From contig OY970294.1 in the NCBI GenBank assembly GCA_963716125.1, positions 2,108,001 through 2,172,000 on the forward strand: a stretch of 64,000 bases of DNA. Reading direction: 5' to 3'. Shown piece after piece: positions 36,141 through 44,568 of the stretch (within the stretch, counting starts at the first letter, position 1; the number at the start of each line of letters is the position of its first letter). The notes under the pieces are model-generated. The model was not told the origin of the DNA. It saw only the letters and a program-made list of their open reading frames with translations, and searched no databases. This stretch comes from Acidiluteibacter sp963716125. GTDB taxonomy: Bacteria; Bacteroidota; Bacteroidia; Flavobacteriales_E; Vicingaceae. The position numbers were made by a program, and so were the translations under genes.

Positions 36141-37454
36141 ATGAACATCCCTGATGTAGAAATTCCAAGAGTAGTGATAATAGGAGGTGGTTTTGCAGGA
36201 ATCACCTTAGCAAAAAAACTAAAAGGTAAAGGTTTTCAAGTCATATTAATCGATAAAAACAATTACCATACCTTTCAACCACTTCTTTATCAAGTTGCAA
36301 CAGGTGGTTTAGAGCCTGATTCTATCGCTTATCCCATCAGAAAATTATTTGAAGATAGACCCAATTTATTTTTTAGATGGACAGAAGCAGAACGAATAGA
36401 TGCTGATAAAAATACTTTACAAACTACTATTGGTTCAATTACCTATGATTATTTAGTGATTGCAAGTGGCTCGGATACTAACTTCTTTGGGTTGAATAAA
36501 CTGAAAGACGTATGTATGACCATGAAAAGTGTAACAGAAGCTTTAGATCTTCGTTCTTATATTTTGCAAAACTTTGAAAGTGCTTTACTTACGGATGATA
36601 TAGAAGAACAGAATGCTTATATGAATTTTGTGATTGTTGGTGCAGGACCAACAGGAGTGGAGTTAGCAGGAGCTTTAGCAGAACTAAAAAATCATGTTTT
36701 ACCATTGGATTACCCTGATTTAGACTTACGTAAAATGAAAATCAATTTGGTTGAAGCTGCTGACAAAGTTCTTCCACCTATGTCTAATCAAGCATCAAAA
36801 AAAGCGGAAGAATATCTAAAGAAACTAGGTGTAAATGTTTGGTTAAATACTCCTGTAGAAGATTATGATGGCAATGTAGTCACCATTAAAGATGGTAAAG
36901 ATTTTAGAACCAAAACATTGATTTGGTCTGCCGGTGTAAAAGGAGCTATTATAAGTGGATTAGCTGATGATGTAGTTGAGAGAGGTAGATTGATAGTGGA
37001 CGAAACGAGTTTGGTTAAAAATCAATCTAATATATATGCTTTAGGAGATGTTGCTTTTATGAAAACAGAAAAGTATCCAAAGGGACATCCAATGGTAGCT
37101 CCTGTAGCCAATCAACAAGCGGAAGTGATGGCCAAAAACTTGGTAAATATACACAAGGGCAAAGAAAAAATAAAATTTGAATATACCGACAAAGGTTCTA
37201 TGGCTACCATTGGCCGAAATAGGGCAGTGGTAGATTTACCTAAGTTTAAATTTCAAGGAACTTTTGCTTGGTTCGTTTGGATGTTTGTTCATTTAATATC
37301 TTTGGTAGGGTTTAGAAATAAACTGATTACATTTTTTAATTGGATTTATAATTACTTTAGTTTTGAAAAAGGAGTACGATTAATTCTAAGGCCATATAAA
37401 AGAAAGATACAACCACAAGAGATATTTGAAGATAAGTCGTTGAAAGTGGATTGA
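36141..37454 (+). CDS. ndh: Type II NADH dehydrogenase (NDH-2)
   Basis: The 437-residue monotopic flavoprotein passes electrons from NADH to quinone without pumping protons. The FAD motif is VVIIGGGFAGITLAKKL at the N-terminus. The family mark YHTFQPLLYQVATGGLEPDSIA follows. The NADH motif is FVIVGAGPTGVELAGALAEL, and FAD-binding IYALGDVAFM and MVAPVANQQAEVMAKNL are conserved. A C-terminal membrane-binding segment (FAWFVWMFVHLISLVGFRNK) anchors it to the inner membrane. A decayed copy of its 3' end lies about 400 bp downstream. Confidence 0.95.
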   Translation: MNIPDVEIPRVVIIGGGFAGITLAKKLKGKGFQVILIDKNNYHTFQPLLYQVATGGLEPDSIAYPIRKLFEDRPNLFFRWTEAERIDADKNTLQTTIGSITYDYLVIASGSDTNFFGLNKLKDVCMTMKSVTEALDLRSYILQNFESALLTDDIEEQNAYMNFVIVGAGPTGVELAGALAELKNHVLPLDYPDLDLRKMKINLVEAADKVLPPMSNQASKKAEEYLKKLGVNVWLNTPVEDYDGNVVTIKDGKDFRTKTLIWSAGVKGAIISGLADDVVERGRLIVDETSLVKNQSNIYALGDVAFMKTEKYPKGHPMVAPVANQQAEVMAKNLVNIHKGKEKIKFEYTDKGSMATIGRNRAVVDLPKFKFQGTFAWFVWMFVHLISLVGFRNKLITFFNWIYNYFSFEKGVRLILRPYKRKIQPQEIFEDKSLKVD

Positions 37455-38057
37455 TGTAAATTCTTTTTTTATTTATTTTTTTTCAGAATTAGGATTTTAC
37501 CTTATTTCTACAATGCTTAAAAATATTTTTTATGTTCTTTTGGCTTGAACCAAAATGAACCAAAAATTCAAGACTTTGATAAATTTTTCAGTAATTTTTT
37601 CCTATAACCTAAGACATTCGATGGATCTCCTCAATTCTTGGGAGCTAATCGAATTTACTAAGGTTTTACTTCAAAATTATTGAAAATTCCTCAAGGTCAG
37701 GGGGCTTCGTTATAATCAGTGTAAAATTTATTTTAAATAAGAATTCAAAAAAATAATTATAATCTGGAAATACCTTTACGATGCATAATTGATATCTTTT
37801 AAACAAGAAAAAACCACAAGAAATATTTGAAGATAAGTCGTTGAAGGCTGATTGATGTAAATTCTTTAACAGTTGAATGGTATTCGTTAAATTTATCATT
37901 TAAATTGTTAAACTGATGAAACTTATGCCAAATAAACCTCCAAGGTTTTACTGGTTTGCCGCTGTAATGTAAAAAGTTAAAGAAAGTATAACAAACGAAA
38001 CCTTGGAGATTTCACAAGCTTAAATAATTAAGCAATCAACATTAAAATAATTTCAAC
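37455..38057. other. Intergenic region with an ndh 3'-end relic and an inverted repeat
   Basis: No intact gene is seen in these 603 bp. Positions about 37803-37866 repeat the last codons of ndh with its stop and downstream bases (PQEIFEDKSLKAD versus PQEIFEDKSLKVD). At 37938-37948 and 37998-38008 an 11-bp perfect inverted repeat (ctccaaggttt) encloses about 50 bp. Confidence 0.7.
37803..37866 (+). pseudogene. Relic of a duplicated ndh 3' end
   Basis: About 60 bp match 37400-37470 closely, including the codons for PQEIFEDKSLK, the TGA stop and the following tgtaaattcttt. The upstream 350 bp show no clear NDH-2 coding sequence, so only the tail of a former tandem copy survives, or a short segment was duplicated. 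Confidence 0.75.
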
Positions 38058-39140
38058 TTAATCAATACTAAACTGACTAACAATAGGATGGTGATCACTC
38101 AATTCATCTTTTAAAGTTTGAAAACGATGAGATTTAATCGTTTTAGAATGGAGTATATAATCTATCCTAAAGGAAGGAAACTTGCCGATATAAGTTTGTC
38201 CAAAACCTCTGCCTGCTTGCACAAACGAATCTTTCATATCTTTTGATAAAGTTCTGTAAGCATAAGAATTAGGGCTGTCGTTTAAATCTCCTACAACCAT
38301 AACTCTATAGGGAGATTCTGCTATACTTTGGGCTATAGCTTCAGCTTGCAAGGCTCTTTTATTAAAGGCCAATTTTAGTTTATTCAACAATTCCTTTTCT
38401 TGACCAAAATATTCAACAGCAGCATCTGGATCTGTTTTATAATCTACTTTCTCTAATTGTATAGAAGCCAAATGCATATTATAAACTCTTATAATTTCAT
38501 CTTTTAATTGGATATCTGTGTAAATACAAATATTGTGCTCAGTTGATGGAAATTCTACTCTACCTTTACCAACAATTGGAAACTTACTAAAGGTAGCAAT
38601 TCCCCAATAATTCAATCCTTTATTGAAATTGTATTCTACATGTATGTAATTAACATTCTGAAAATTACTGATACTATCTAAAGTTTTAAATTCATAGGTG
38701 GTGTCTTCGCTATGATAGAATTCTTGCAAACATAAAATGTCTGCTTTTTCTCTTTTAATCAACTTAAAAATTTCACTTCGAGTGGTTTTCTTTTCTTGCC
38801 ATTGATATAAGTCAAATAAGCGCACATTGTAACTCATTATTTTATAAGCATTCTCAGGAATACCCTGACTTACATTAAATTGAATAATTTTAGGAATGCT
38901 TTTATAACCTAAAATCAAAACAAATAGAGAAAGCATAAACAATTTACGCCCTAAGAAAAGCCATAAAAGAAGATAAAATAGATTGACAATAAATAGAAAG
39001 GGGAGTGCTAAACCAAAAAAAGCGGCAGGCCAAAGCGTAATTGGTGAGAAATGAGCAGATATATAAGAAAATAGCAATGCAATTATAAAAATCACATTAC
39101 TAATTAATAAGAATTTATGAATTATTTTTTTTCGATTCAA
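38058..39140 (-). CDS. Membrane-anchored endonuclease/exonuclease/phosphatase protein
   Basis: The 360-residue protein has three N-terminal membrane helices (LLISNVIFIIALLFSYISAH, WPAAFFGLALPFLFIVNLFY and LFMLSLFVLIL, about 10-85). An EEP-fold domain from about 100 onward follows. Catalytic motifs include IMSYNVRLFD, DILCLQEFYHS, VMVVGDLNDSPNS, and LSDHHPIVSQF at the end (metal Glu in CLQEF, Asp and Asn in GDLND, His in SDHHP). The start appears to be TTG at 39140, since no in-frame ATG precedes the first helix. It follows ribBA by 20 bp on the same strand. Confidence 0.9.
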   Translation of the reverse strand: MNRKKIIHKFLLISNVIFIIALLFSYISAHFSPITLWPAAFFGLALPFLFIVNLFYLLLWLFLGRKLFMLSLFVLILGYKSIPKIIQFNVSQGIPENAYKIMSYNVRLFDLYQWQEKKTTRSEIFKLIKREKADILCLQEFYHSEDTTYEFKTLDSISNFQNVNYIHVEYNFNKGLNYWGIATFSKFPIVGKGRVEFPSTEHNICIYTDIQLKDEIIRVYNMHLASIQLEKVDYKTDPDAAVEYFGQEKELLNKLKLAFNKRALQAEAIAQSIAESPYRVMVVGDLNDSPNSYAYRTLSKDMKDSFVQAGRGFGQTYIGKFPSFRIDYILHSKTIKSHRFQTLKDELSDHHPIVSQFSID

Positions 39141-39160
39141 GATAAAAAGGATATAAAATA

Positions 39161-40372
39161 TTATTTCCCATTAAGGTTCAATTGATGCCCCATTTTTTCC
39201 TTTTTTGTCTTCAAATAAAGCTCATTGTGTTTGTTTGAGTCGATTTCAATATCTATATTTTCAACTATTTCCAAACCGTAACCGATTAATCCAGTTCGTT
39301 TTTGGGGATTATTGGTCATTAATTTCATTTTTGAAACGCCTAAATCACGTAAGATTTGAGCACCTATGCCATAATCGCGCTCATCCATTTTAAAACCTAA
39401 TTTTATATTGGCCTCTACCGTGTCATAACCTTCTTCCTGAAGTTTATAGGCTTTTAATTTGTTCAATAAACCAATGCCTCTTCCTTCTTGGTTCATGTAA
39501 ACGATTACGCCTTTGCCTTCTTTTTCAATCATTTCCATTGATTTTTGAAGTTGTGGGCCACAATCACATCTGCAAGAACCGAATATATCACCAGTAATAC
39601 AAGAAGAGTGAACTCTTACTAAAACCGCTTCATCTTTTTCCCATTTACCTTTAACTAAAGCTAAATGTTCCTGCTCATTGGTCAATTGTTTATAATGGAT
39701 CAAATTAAAATCACCATATTCTGTCGGTAATTTCACTTCTACCATTTTCTCTATAAGCGTTTCATTATTGATTCTATATGCGATTAAATCTTTAATCGTA
39801 ATCAATTTTAAATCAAATTTTTTGGCAATTACTTTTAGCTCAGGTAAACGAGCCATACTGCCGTCTTCATTCAGAATTTCAACTAAAATTCCTGCAGGTT
39901 TGTAGCCTGCTAAACGAGCTAAATCTATTGAAGCTTCTGTATGTCCTGCTCTTCGTAAAACACCACCTGCTTTAGCTCTTAAAGGAAATATATGTCCTGG
40001 TCTGCCTAAATCTTCTGGTTTCGTATTTTCATCCACTAATGCCTTAATGGTTTTTGCTCTATCATGAACTGAAATACCTGTAGTACATCCATGACCTATT
40101 AAATCAACTGATACCGTAAATTGAGTATGATGCAATACAGTGTTGTTATTCACCATTAAATTCAAACCCAATTCATCACATCTATCATCAACTAAAGGAG
40201 CACAAATTAATCCACGCCCATGAGTTGCCATGAAGTTGATCATTTCAGGTGTAACTGATTCTGCAGCAGCTATAAAATCGCCTTCATTTTCTCTATCTTC
40301 ATCATCAACAACTATAATTATTTTGCCTTTTTTGATGTCTTCTATCGCCTCTTTAATTGTATTTAATTCCAT
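39161..40372 (-). CDS. ribBA: Bifunctional DHBP synthase / GTP cyclohydrolase II
   Basis: The 403-residue riboflavin-pathway enzyme fuses two activities. The RibB half (1-200) makes 3,4-dihydroxy-2-butanone 4-phosphate and has VVDDEDRENEGDFI, GRPGHIFPLRA and GHTEASIDLARLAG. The RibA half (about 205-403) opens the GTP imidazole ring and has the zinc motif SSCITGDIFGSCRCDCGPQL plus YMNQEGRGIGLLNKLKAYKL. All key residues are present. A -7-like box lies 30 bp upstream. No FMN riboswitch hairpins were recognised in the short 5' region. Confidence 0.96.
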   Translation of the reverse strand: MELNTIKEAIEDIKKGKIIIVVDDEDRENEGDFIAAAESVTPEMINFMATHGRGLICAPLVDDRCDELGLNLMVNNNTVLHHTQFTVSVDLIGHGCTTGISVHDRAKTIKALVDENTKPEDLGRPGHIFPLRAKAGGVLRRAGHTEASIDLARLAGYKPAGILVEILNEDGSMARLPELKVIAKKFDLKLITIKDLIAYRINNETLIEKMVEVKLPTEYGDFNLIHYKQLTNEQEHLALVKGKWEKDEAVLVRVHSSCITGDIFGSCRCDCGPQLQKSMEMIEKEGKGVIVYMNQEGRGIGLLNKLKAYKLQEEGYDTVEANIKLGFKMDERDYGIGAQILRDLGVSKMKLMTNNPQKRTGLIGYGLEIVENIDIEIDSNKHNELYLKTKKEKMGHQLNLNGK

Positions 40373-40398
40373 GGATTATTTTCTGTAAAAATATTTGA

Positions 40399-40406
40399 CA
40401 AAGTTA
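40399..40406 (-). promoter_or_regulatory. Putative -7 box TAACTTTG for ribBA
   Basis: On the minus strand TAACTTTG (consensus TAnnTTTG) sits 26 bp upstream of the ribBA ATG. Confidence 0.5.
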
Positions 40407-40446
40407 CCAAAAAATGAGGCATGATGCATAGAATATAGATAAACCC

Positions 40447-40454
40447 TATCTTTG
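40447..40454 (+). promoter_or_regulatory. Putative -7 box TATCTTTG for ruvX
   Basis: TATCTTTG fits TAnnTTTG and lies 23 bp upstream of the TTG start of ruvX, back to back with the ribBA promoter. Confidence 0.5.
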
Positions 40455-40477
40455 CAAAATAATTAAATAAAAAGCTA

Positions 40478-40894
40478 TTGAGTAGAATATTAGCAATAGA
40501 TTATGGTGCCAAAAGAGTAGGCTTGGCAATAACTGATAAATTAAAGATAATTGCGAGCGCATTAACCACTATTGAAAACAAAGAATTGGTTGATTTCTTA
40601 AGAGATTATTGTGCGAAAGAAGAAGTGGAAACAATTGTTATTGGTTTGCCTTTGCGACTAAACAATGAATTATCGGATATTGAAACAGATATTCAAAAAT
40701 TAATTAAGAAAATAGCGCATCATTTACCTCAAATTAAAATTGAAAGACAAGATGAGCGTTTTACTTCCAAAATGGCCATGCAAGCCATGATAACTGGCGG
40801 AATGAAGAAAAAGCAAAGACGAGAAAAAGGTAATCTTGATAAAATTAGTGCTGCCATAATTTTACAAGATTATTTAGAAAGTATTGATTGTTAA
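40478..40894 (+). CDS. ruvX: RuvX/YqgF Holliday junction resolvase-like protein
   Basis: The 138-residue protein has the RNase H-like fold of YqgF/RuvX. AIDYGAKRVGLAIT holds the first catalytic Asp, IVIGLPLRLNNELSD the second acidic region, and RQDERFTSKMA the third. LDKISAAIILQDYLES closes the domain. Homologues act in 16S rRNA 5'-end maturation and possibly recombination. The start is TTG (40478), directly before SRILAIDYG; no in-frame ATG exists at a suitable place. Confidence 0.93.
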   Translation: MSRILAIDYGAKRVGLAITDKLKIIASALTTIENKELVDFLRDYCAKEEVETIVIGLPLRLNNELSDIETDIQKLIKKIAHHLPQIKIERQDERFTSKMAMQAMITGGMKKKQRREKGNLDKISAAIILQDYLESIDC

Positions 40895-40967
40895 GGTTTT
40901 CCTTTTTTCACTATCCATACTTATGATTCTACTAAATTTACGGTAGGAGGATTGAAAAACAATTCAA

Positions 40968-43406
40968 TTAAAATTGACCACCTTCATCCATATCTCCACC
41001 ACCTTCTCGAGATGGTCGTTTTCTTTCTTTATCTTGATTAAAACGGTAACTGAAAGTTAAAGTAAATTGTCGTGGTCGCCACTGAAATTCCGATTCACTG
41101 TAAAAATTAGCACCTTCGGTAATAGAGCGCCATTTTCGACTATTAAATATATCTTGCACAGCAAAAGTCAGTGTTCCTTTATTTTTTAAAATCTCTCTGC
41201 TTGCTGCAAAGTTTAAAGTAGTAATGGATTTACTTTTACCTTGTGTATTTTTATTAGGTGATCGATACATTCCATTCAACTGAAAGTCTGTCAATTTATT
41301 AAGGCTATATTTTATGCTCATTCTAGCATTCCAATTGAAAGTTTCAGCACTGTAATTTATGTTTTCATAATCTCCATTACTTTCAAAATAATACAAGTTA
41401 GCGGAACCAGTAAATTTTAAATTTTTCATCAAATCCTTTGAAAAGTTAGTTTCAACACCATAAGAATTACTTTGAGCTAAATTAACAGGTAAACTTACCG
41501 TTACTCCAGTATCGTTAACTAAACTAATTCTATCAAATACTTGATTAGAATGCTTGTAATAAGTGCCCACATAAAAATTAGATTTTTTCCAATACTTTAA
41601 ATAACCTACTTCAAAACTATTGGTGTATTCAGGATTTAAATTGGGATTTCCTGTTCTAATATTTCTTGAATCTGCAAAAGAGTAAAATGGATTTAAATAC
41701 CAAAAGTTTGGTCGGCTAATACGTCGGCTGTAACTCCACTGCAATGAATTATCATTTTCCAATTTAAAGGTAAATGAAGCAGAGGGAAAGAAATTAGTAT
41801 ATACTTTCTTATTTTTAAGATTAGTGGTAATTAATTCTGTTCTAATTTCAGAATGTTCCATTCTCATGCCTAACTGATAACTAAGCTTTTCATACTGCTT
41901 ACTAAAGATTGCGTAAGCAGCAAATACATCCTCATCATATTTAAAACGATTGGAAAAGGTACTTAAAGTATAAAATTCACCTAAGCTATCCTTTTCAGAA
42001 ACGTTATAATCATTATCTATATTTCTAATACTTGTTTTTAAACCACTTTCAATCTTCATTTTATTAGCTAAAGGAAGCACGAAATCAGTTTGAAGAATTA
42101 AATTATTTGCTAATTCGTTATTTTTACTTTTTTGAATCAAATCATTCTCTCCAAACCCAATTCCTTGAACTACATACTCGTTAATATTTGCTTTTTCATT
42201 ATCAAGACCATCATTGTATTTTAAATCAGTTGTCCATTCTTTTCCTTTTTTATCAAATGTTTTTTTATAGCTAATGGTGAGTTCTTTATTGATATCATTT
42301 TCTTCTTCTTTATTTTTTCGAATAGAAAATTTACTCAAATCATTTAAGACATTATAATCTTTGTATTCAATTTTACTGTCATTATTTTCATCTGAAAACC
42401 GGTAAAGACCTGAAATAGTTAAAGTGTTTTTATCATTTAAATAAATATCAGTTCCCAGCATTACATTTTGAGAGAGTCCTGCTCTGTCATATCTTCTATC
42501 AATTTCAGTGGAATAGGAGGTATCACTCAAATTAAATCTTTGGGATGATTTTCCTTTCCCAATTGATTCTCGATAGCCTATACCATAATTTAAAAATACA
42601 TTAAAATGCTCCTTCCGCATATTTAAATTTAAAGAAACCCCATGATTTTGTGGATAACCAGTTTTTAATTCTACTGAGCCATTTATTCCTGATTTTTTTT
42701 CTTCTTTCAAGATAATATTGATAATTCCGGCTTCACCTTCAGCATCATATTTAGATGAAGGATTAGTAATAACTTCAATGCGGTCAATCAAACTTCCTTG
42801 CAACTGGCGCAAGGCATCTTGGGTGTTGGTTCCTACCAATCCCGAAGGTTTTCCATTAATTAAAATTCTTACGTTTTGACTGCCTCTCAAACTTACATTT
42901 CCTTCCACATCTACTGCTACAGAAGGAACGTTGTCTAACAGTTCAGAAGCATTGGCACCTTTCATAGTAGCATCGCTGCCCACATTAAACACTTTTTTAT
43001 CCAACTTAAATTCCATCTGACTTTTTTGAGCAACAATATTTACTTCCTCCAAAGTTTTATTATCTGCTTGCAAGTTGATTACACCCAAATTAATATTTGA
43101 ATTGGTAAGATTTACAGATGGGATATCATTTTTTAAATAGCCGATAAATGAAATTTGGATATTGTAAATACCTTCATTTAATTCCATTTTCAACTCGCCT
43201 TTATCGTCTGTTACTCCACCATCAACTAATTTTGAATCAGTTGAAGTGAAAATTGACACCGTAGCGTAGGGCATGGGTTGTTTGCTATCTGCATCAACTA
43301 CTTTTAAACTTAATTTGTGTTTGTTAATTGTATTGTTTTGTGCAGAGACAATGGAAATAGTAATAAATATAAAGAGGATTGTAATAAGTATTTTTCTAGA
43401 AATCAT
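40968..43406 (-). CDS. TonB-dependent-receptor-like outer-membrane protein
   Basis: The 812-residue protein has a signal peptide ending at VSAQ. A carboxypeptidase-regulatory-like domain (about 28-112: LKVVDADSKQPMPYATVSIF) is followed by a plug (NASELLDNVPSVAVDVEGNV, SLRGSQNVRILINGKPSGL, IEVITNPSSKYDAEGEAGII). A C-terminal barrel extends to about residue 790 and ends FTLTFSYRFNQD. A Gly-rich tail (REGGGDMDEGGQF) is added. It resembles the large Bacteroidota 'outer membrane beta-barrel family' receptors, whose ligand is unknown. No SusD partner or TonB genes are adjacent. Confidence 0.92.
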   Translation of the reverse strand: MISRKILITILFIFITISIVSAQNNTINKHKLSLKVVDADSKQPMPYATVSIFTSTDSKLVDGGVTDDKGELKMELNEGIYNIQISFIGYLKNDIPSVNLTNSNINLGVINLQADNKTLEEVNIVAQKSQMEFKLDKKVFNVGSDATMKGANASELLDNVPSVAVDVEGNVSLRGSQNVRILINGKPSGLVGTNTQDALRQLQGSLIDRIEVITNPSSKYDAEGEAGIINIILKEEKKSGINGSVELKTGYPQNHGVSLNLNMRKEHFNVFLNYGIGYRESIGKGKSSQRFNLSDTSYSTEIDRRYDRAGLSQNVMLGTDIYLNDKNTLTISGLYRFSDENNDSKIEYKDYNVLNDLSKFSIRKNKEEENDINKELTISYKKTFDKKGKEWTTDLKYNDGLDNEKANINEYVVQGIGFGENDLIQKSKNNELANNLILQTDFVLPLANKMKIESGLKTSIRNIDNDYNVSEKDSLGEFYTLSTFSNRFKYDEDVFAAYAIFSKQYEKLSYQLGMRMEHSEIRTELITTNLKNKKVYTNFFPSASFTFKLENDNSLQWSYSRRISRPNFWYLNPFYSFADSRNIRTGNPNLNPEYTNSFEVGYLKYWKKSNFYVGTYYKHSNQVFDRISLVNDTGVTVSLPVNLAQSNSYGVETNFSKDLMKNLKFTGSANLYYFESNGDYENINYSAETFNWNARMSIKYSLNKLTDFQLNGMYRSPNKNTQGKSKSITTLNFAASREILKNKGTLTFAVQDIFNSRKWRSITEGANFYSESEFQWRPRQFTLTFSYRFNQDKERKRPSREGGGDMDEGGQF

Positions 43407-43544
43407 GGGGCAAAATTATTCATTTATTAGAGAAGAAAATATAGACATTTAAAAAGATAAAAGGTTTAATCTTTTTTATGGAAAATCATCTTAAAAATAA
43501 AATAGGACCCCCAAGCAAACTAAAAACTTCTATTTTTGCCAACA

Positions 43545-44510
43545 ATGAAAAATAAAAAGGTCTTTATTCAAATTTTGGTAGCTATAACTATGCTCGTTTT
43601 TGCAGTAGTTTTTGTTCGTGAGCAACATTTGGAAGTCAAAGATATTTTTAAACATCTCCAAAATGCAAATTGGATTTGGATTATCATTGGATTGATTTTT
43701 ACGATGTTTTTAATATTAGCACATGCTAGCATCTACTTTTTCAGTTTTAAGGCGATTCATCAACCTATTCGATTTCAAAACTTTATTGGTCTTTTTTTAA
43801 AACGAAATTTAGTCAGTGTGTTGCTTCCAGCAGGAGGATTTACTTCCCTTTCTTTTTTTAATTTTAAACTAATAAAGGAAGGAGCAAACAAAGCTCAAAT
43901 TTATATGGGTTCCTATTTATATGCTACTATTGGTTTAGTTTCTGTAGTGGTGGTAGGTGTTCCATTTATGCTTTATATGTTTTTTAATGGACAATTGGAT
44001 CAGCGAATACTTTGGGGCTTATTGGCATTAATTATTTTGATTTTTTTAATTGGAATGGTTTTTTATTCTATTCTCAAACAAAATAAAATTTATAAATATT
44101 TAGTTACAAAAAGTAGTAAAGTTGAACAATTTGTTAAGGATATAGATCTAGCACATTTAGATTTAAAGCAACTTTCATACGCGCTGATAGCCTCTATTTT
44201 TGTGGAGTTGATCGGTGTGATTCATTTATATATTGCTTTTTATGCGATTGGTTTAGAGCCAAATATTGTAGCATGTTTATTAGCCTATATTGCTATGATT
44301 ATCTTATTATTGGCTAGTCCGTTTTTAAGAGGAATGGGAGCAATAGAGGTAGCAATGACTTATATATTGAGCCAATATGGCTACACTACTTTAGAAGCTG
44401 CTGTGAGTACTTTATTATTTCGATTTTTTGAATTTTGGGTTTTATTGGTATTGGGAACTTTTGCATTAATCTATTCGTATTTTATAAAAAAGATAACCCA
44501 AAACGAATAA
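43545..44510 (+). CDS. LPG-synthase-type transmembrane (UPF0104) protein
   Basis: I place the start at ATG 43545 (MKNKKVFIQILVAITMLVF, 321 residues). A TTG nine bases upstream lies within a -7-like TTTTTG sequence. The protein has about eight membrane helices of the lysylphosphatidylglycerol synthetase TM domain family, with FLKRNLVSVLLPAGGFTSLSFF and LLLASPFLRGMGAIEVAMTYIL as landmarks. The cytoplasmic synthase domain is absent, so it is probably a flippase-like or transport protein; its substrate is unknown. Confidence 0.87.
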   Translation: MKNKKVFIQILVAITMLVFAVVFVREQHLEVKDIFKHLQNANWIWIIIGLIFTMFLILAHASIYFFSFKAIHQPIRFQNFIGLFLKRNLVSVLLPAGGFTSLSFFNFKLIKEGANKAQIYMGSYLYATIGLVSVVVVGVPFMLYMFFNGQLDQRILWGLLALIILIFLIGMVFYSILKQNKIYKYLVTKSSKVEQFVKDIDLAHLDLKQLSYALIASIFVELIGVIHLYIAFYAIGLEPNIVACLLAYIAMIILLLASPFLRGMGAIEVAMTYILSQYGYTTLEAAVSTLLFRFFEFWVLLVLGTFALIYSYFIKKITQNE

Positions 44511-44568
44511 AGCATTATAGTCAAGCTAAAAAAAAAGTATTTTTTAAAATTAATTATCTATACAAAAT

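Noticed and set aside
37666..37899. 77-codon minus-strand frame downstream of ndh
   Set aside because: It overlaps the ndh 3'-end relic in antisense and has no recognisable features.
40373..40477. FMN riboswitch upstream of ribBA
   Set aside because: The 5' region is too short and lacks the conserved RFN-element hairpins.
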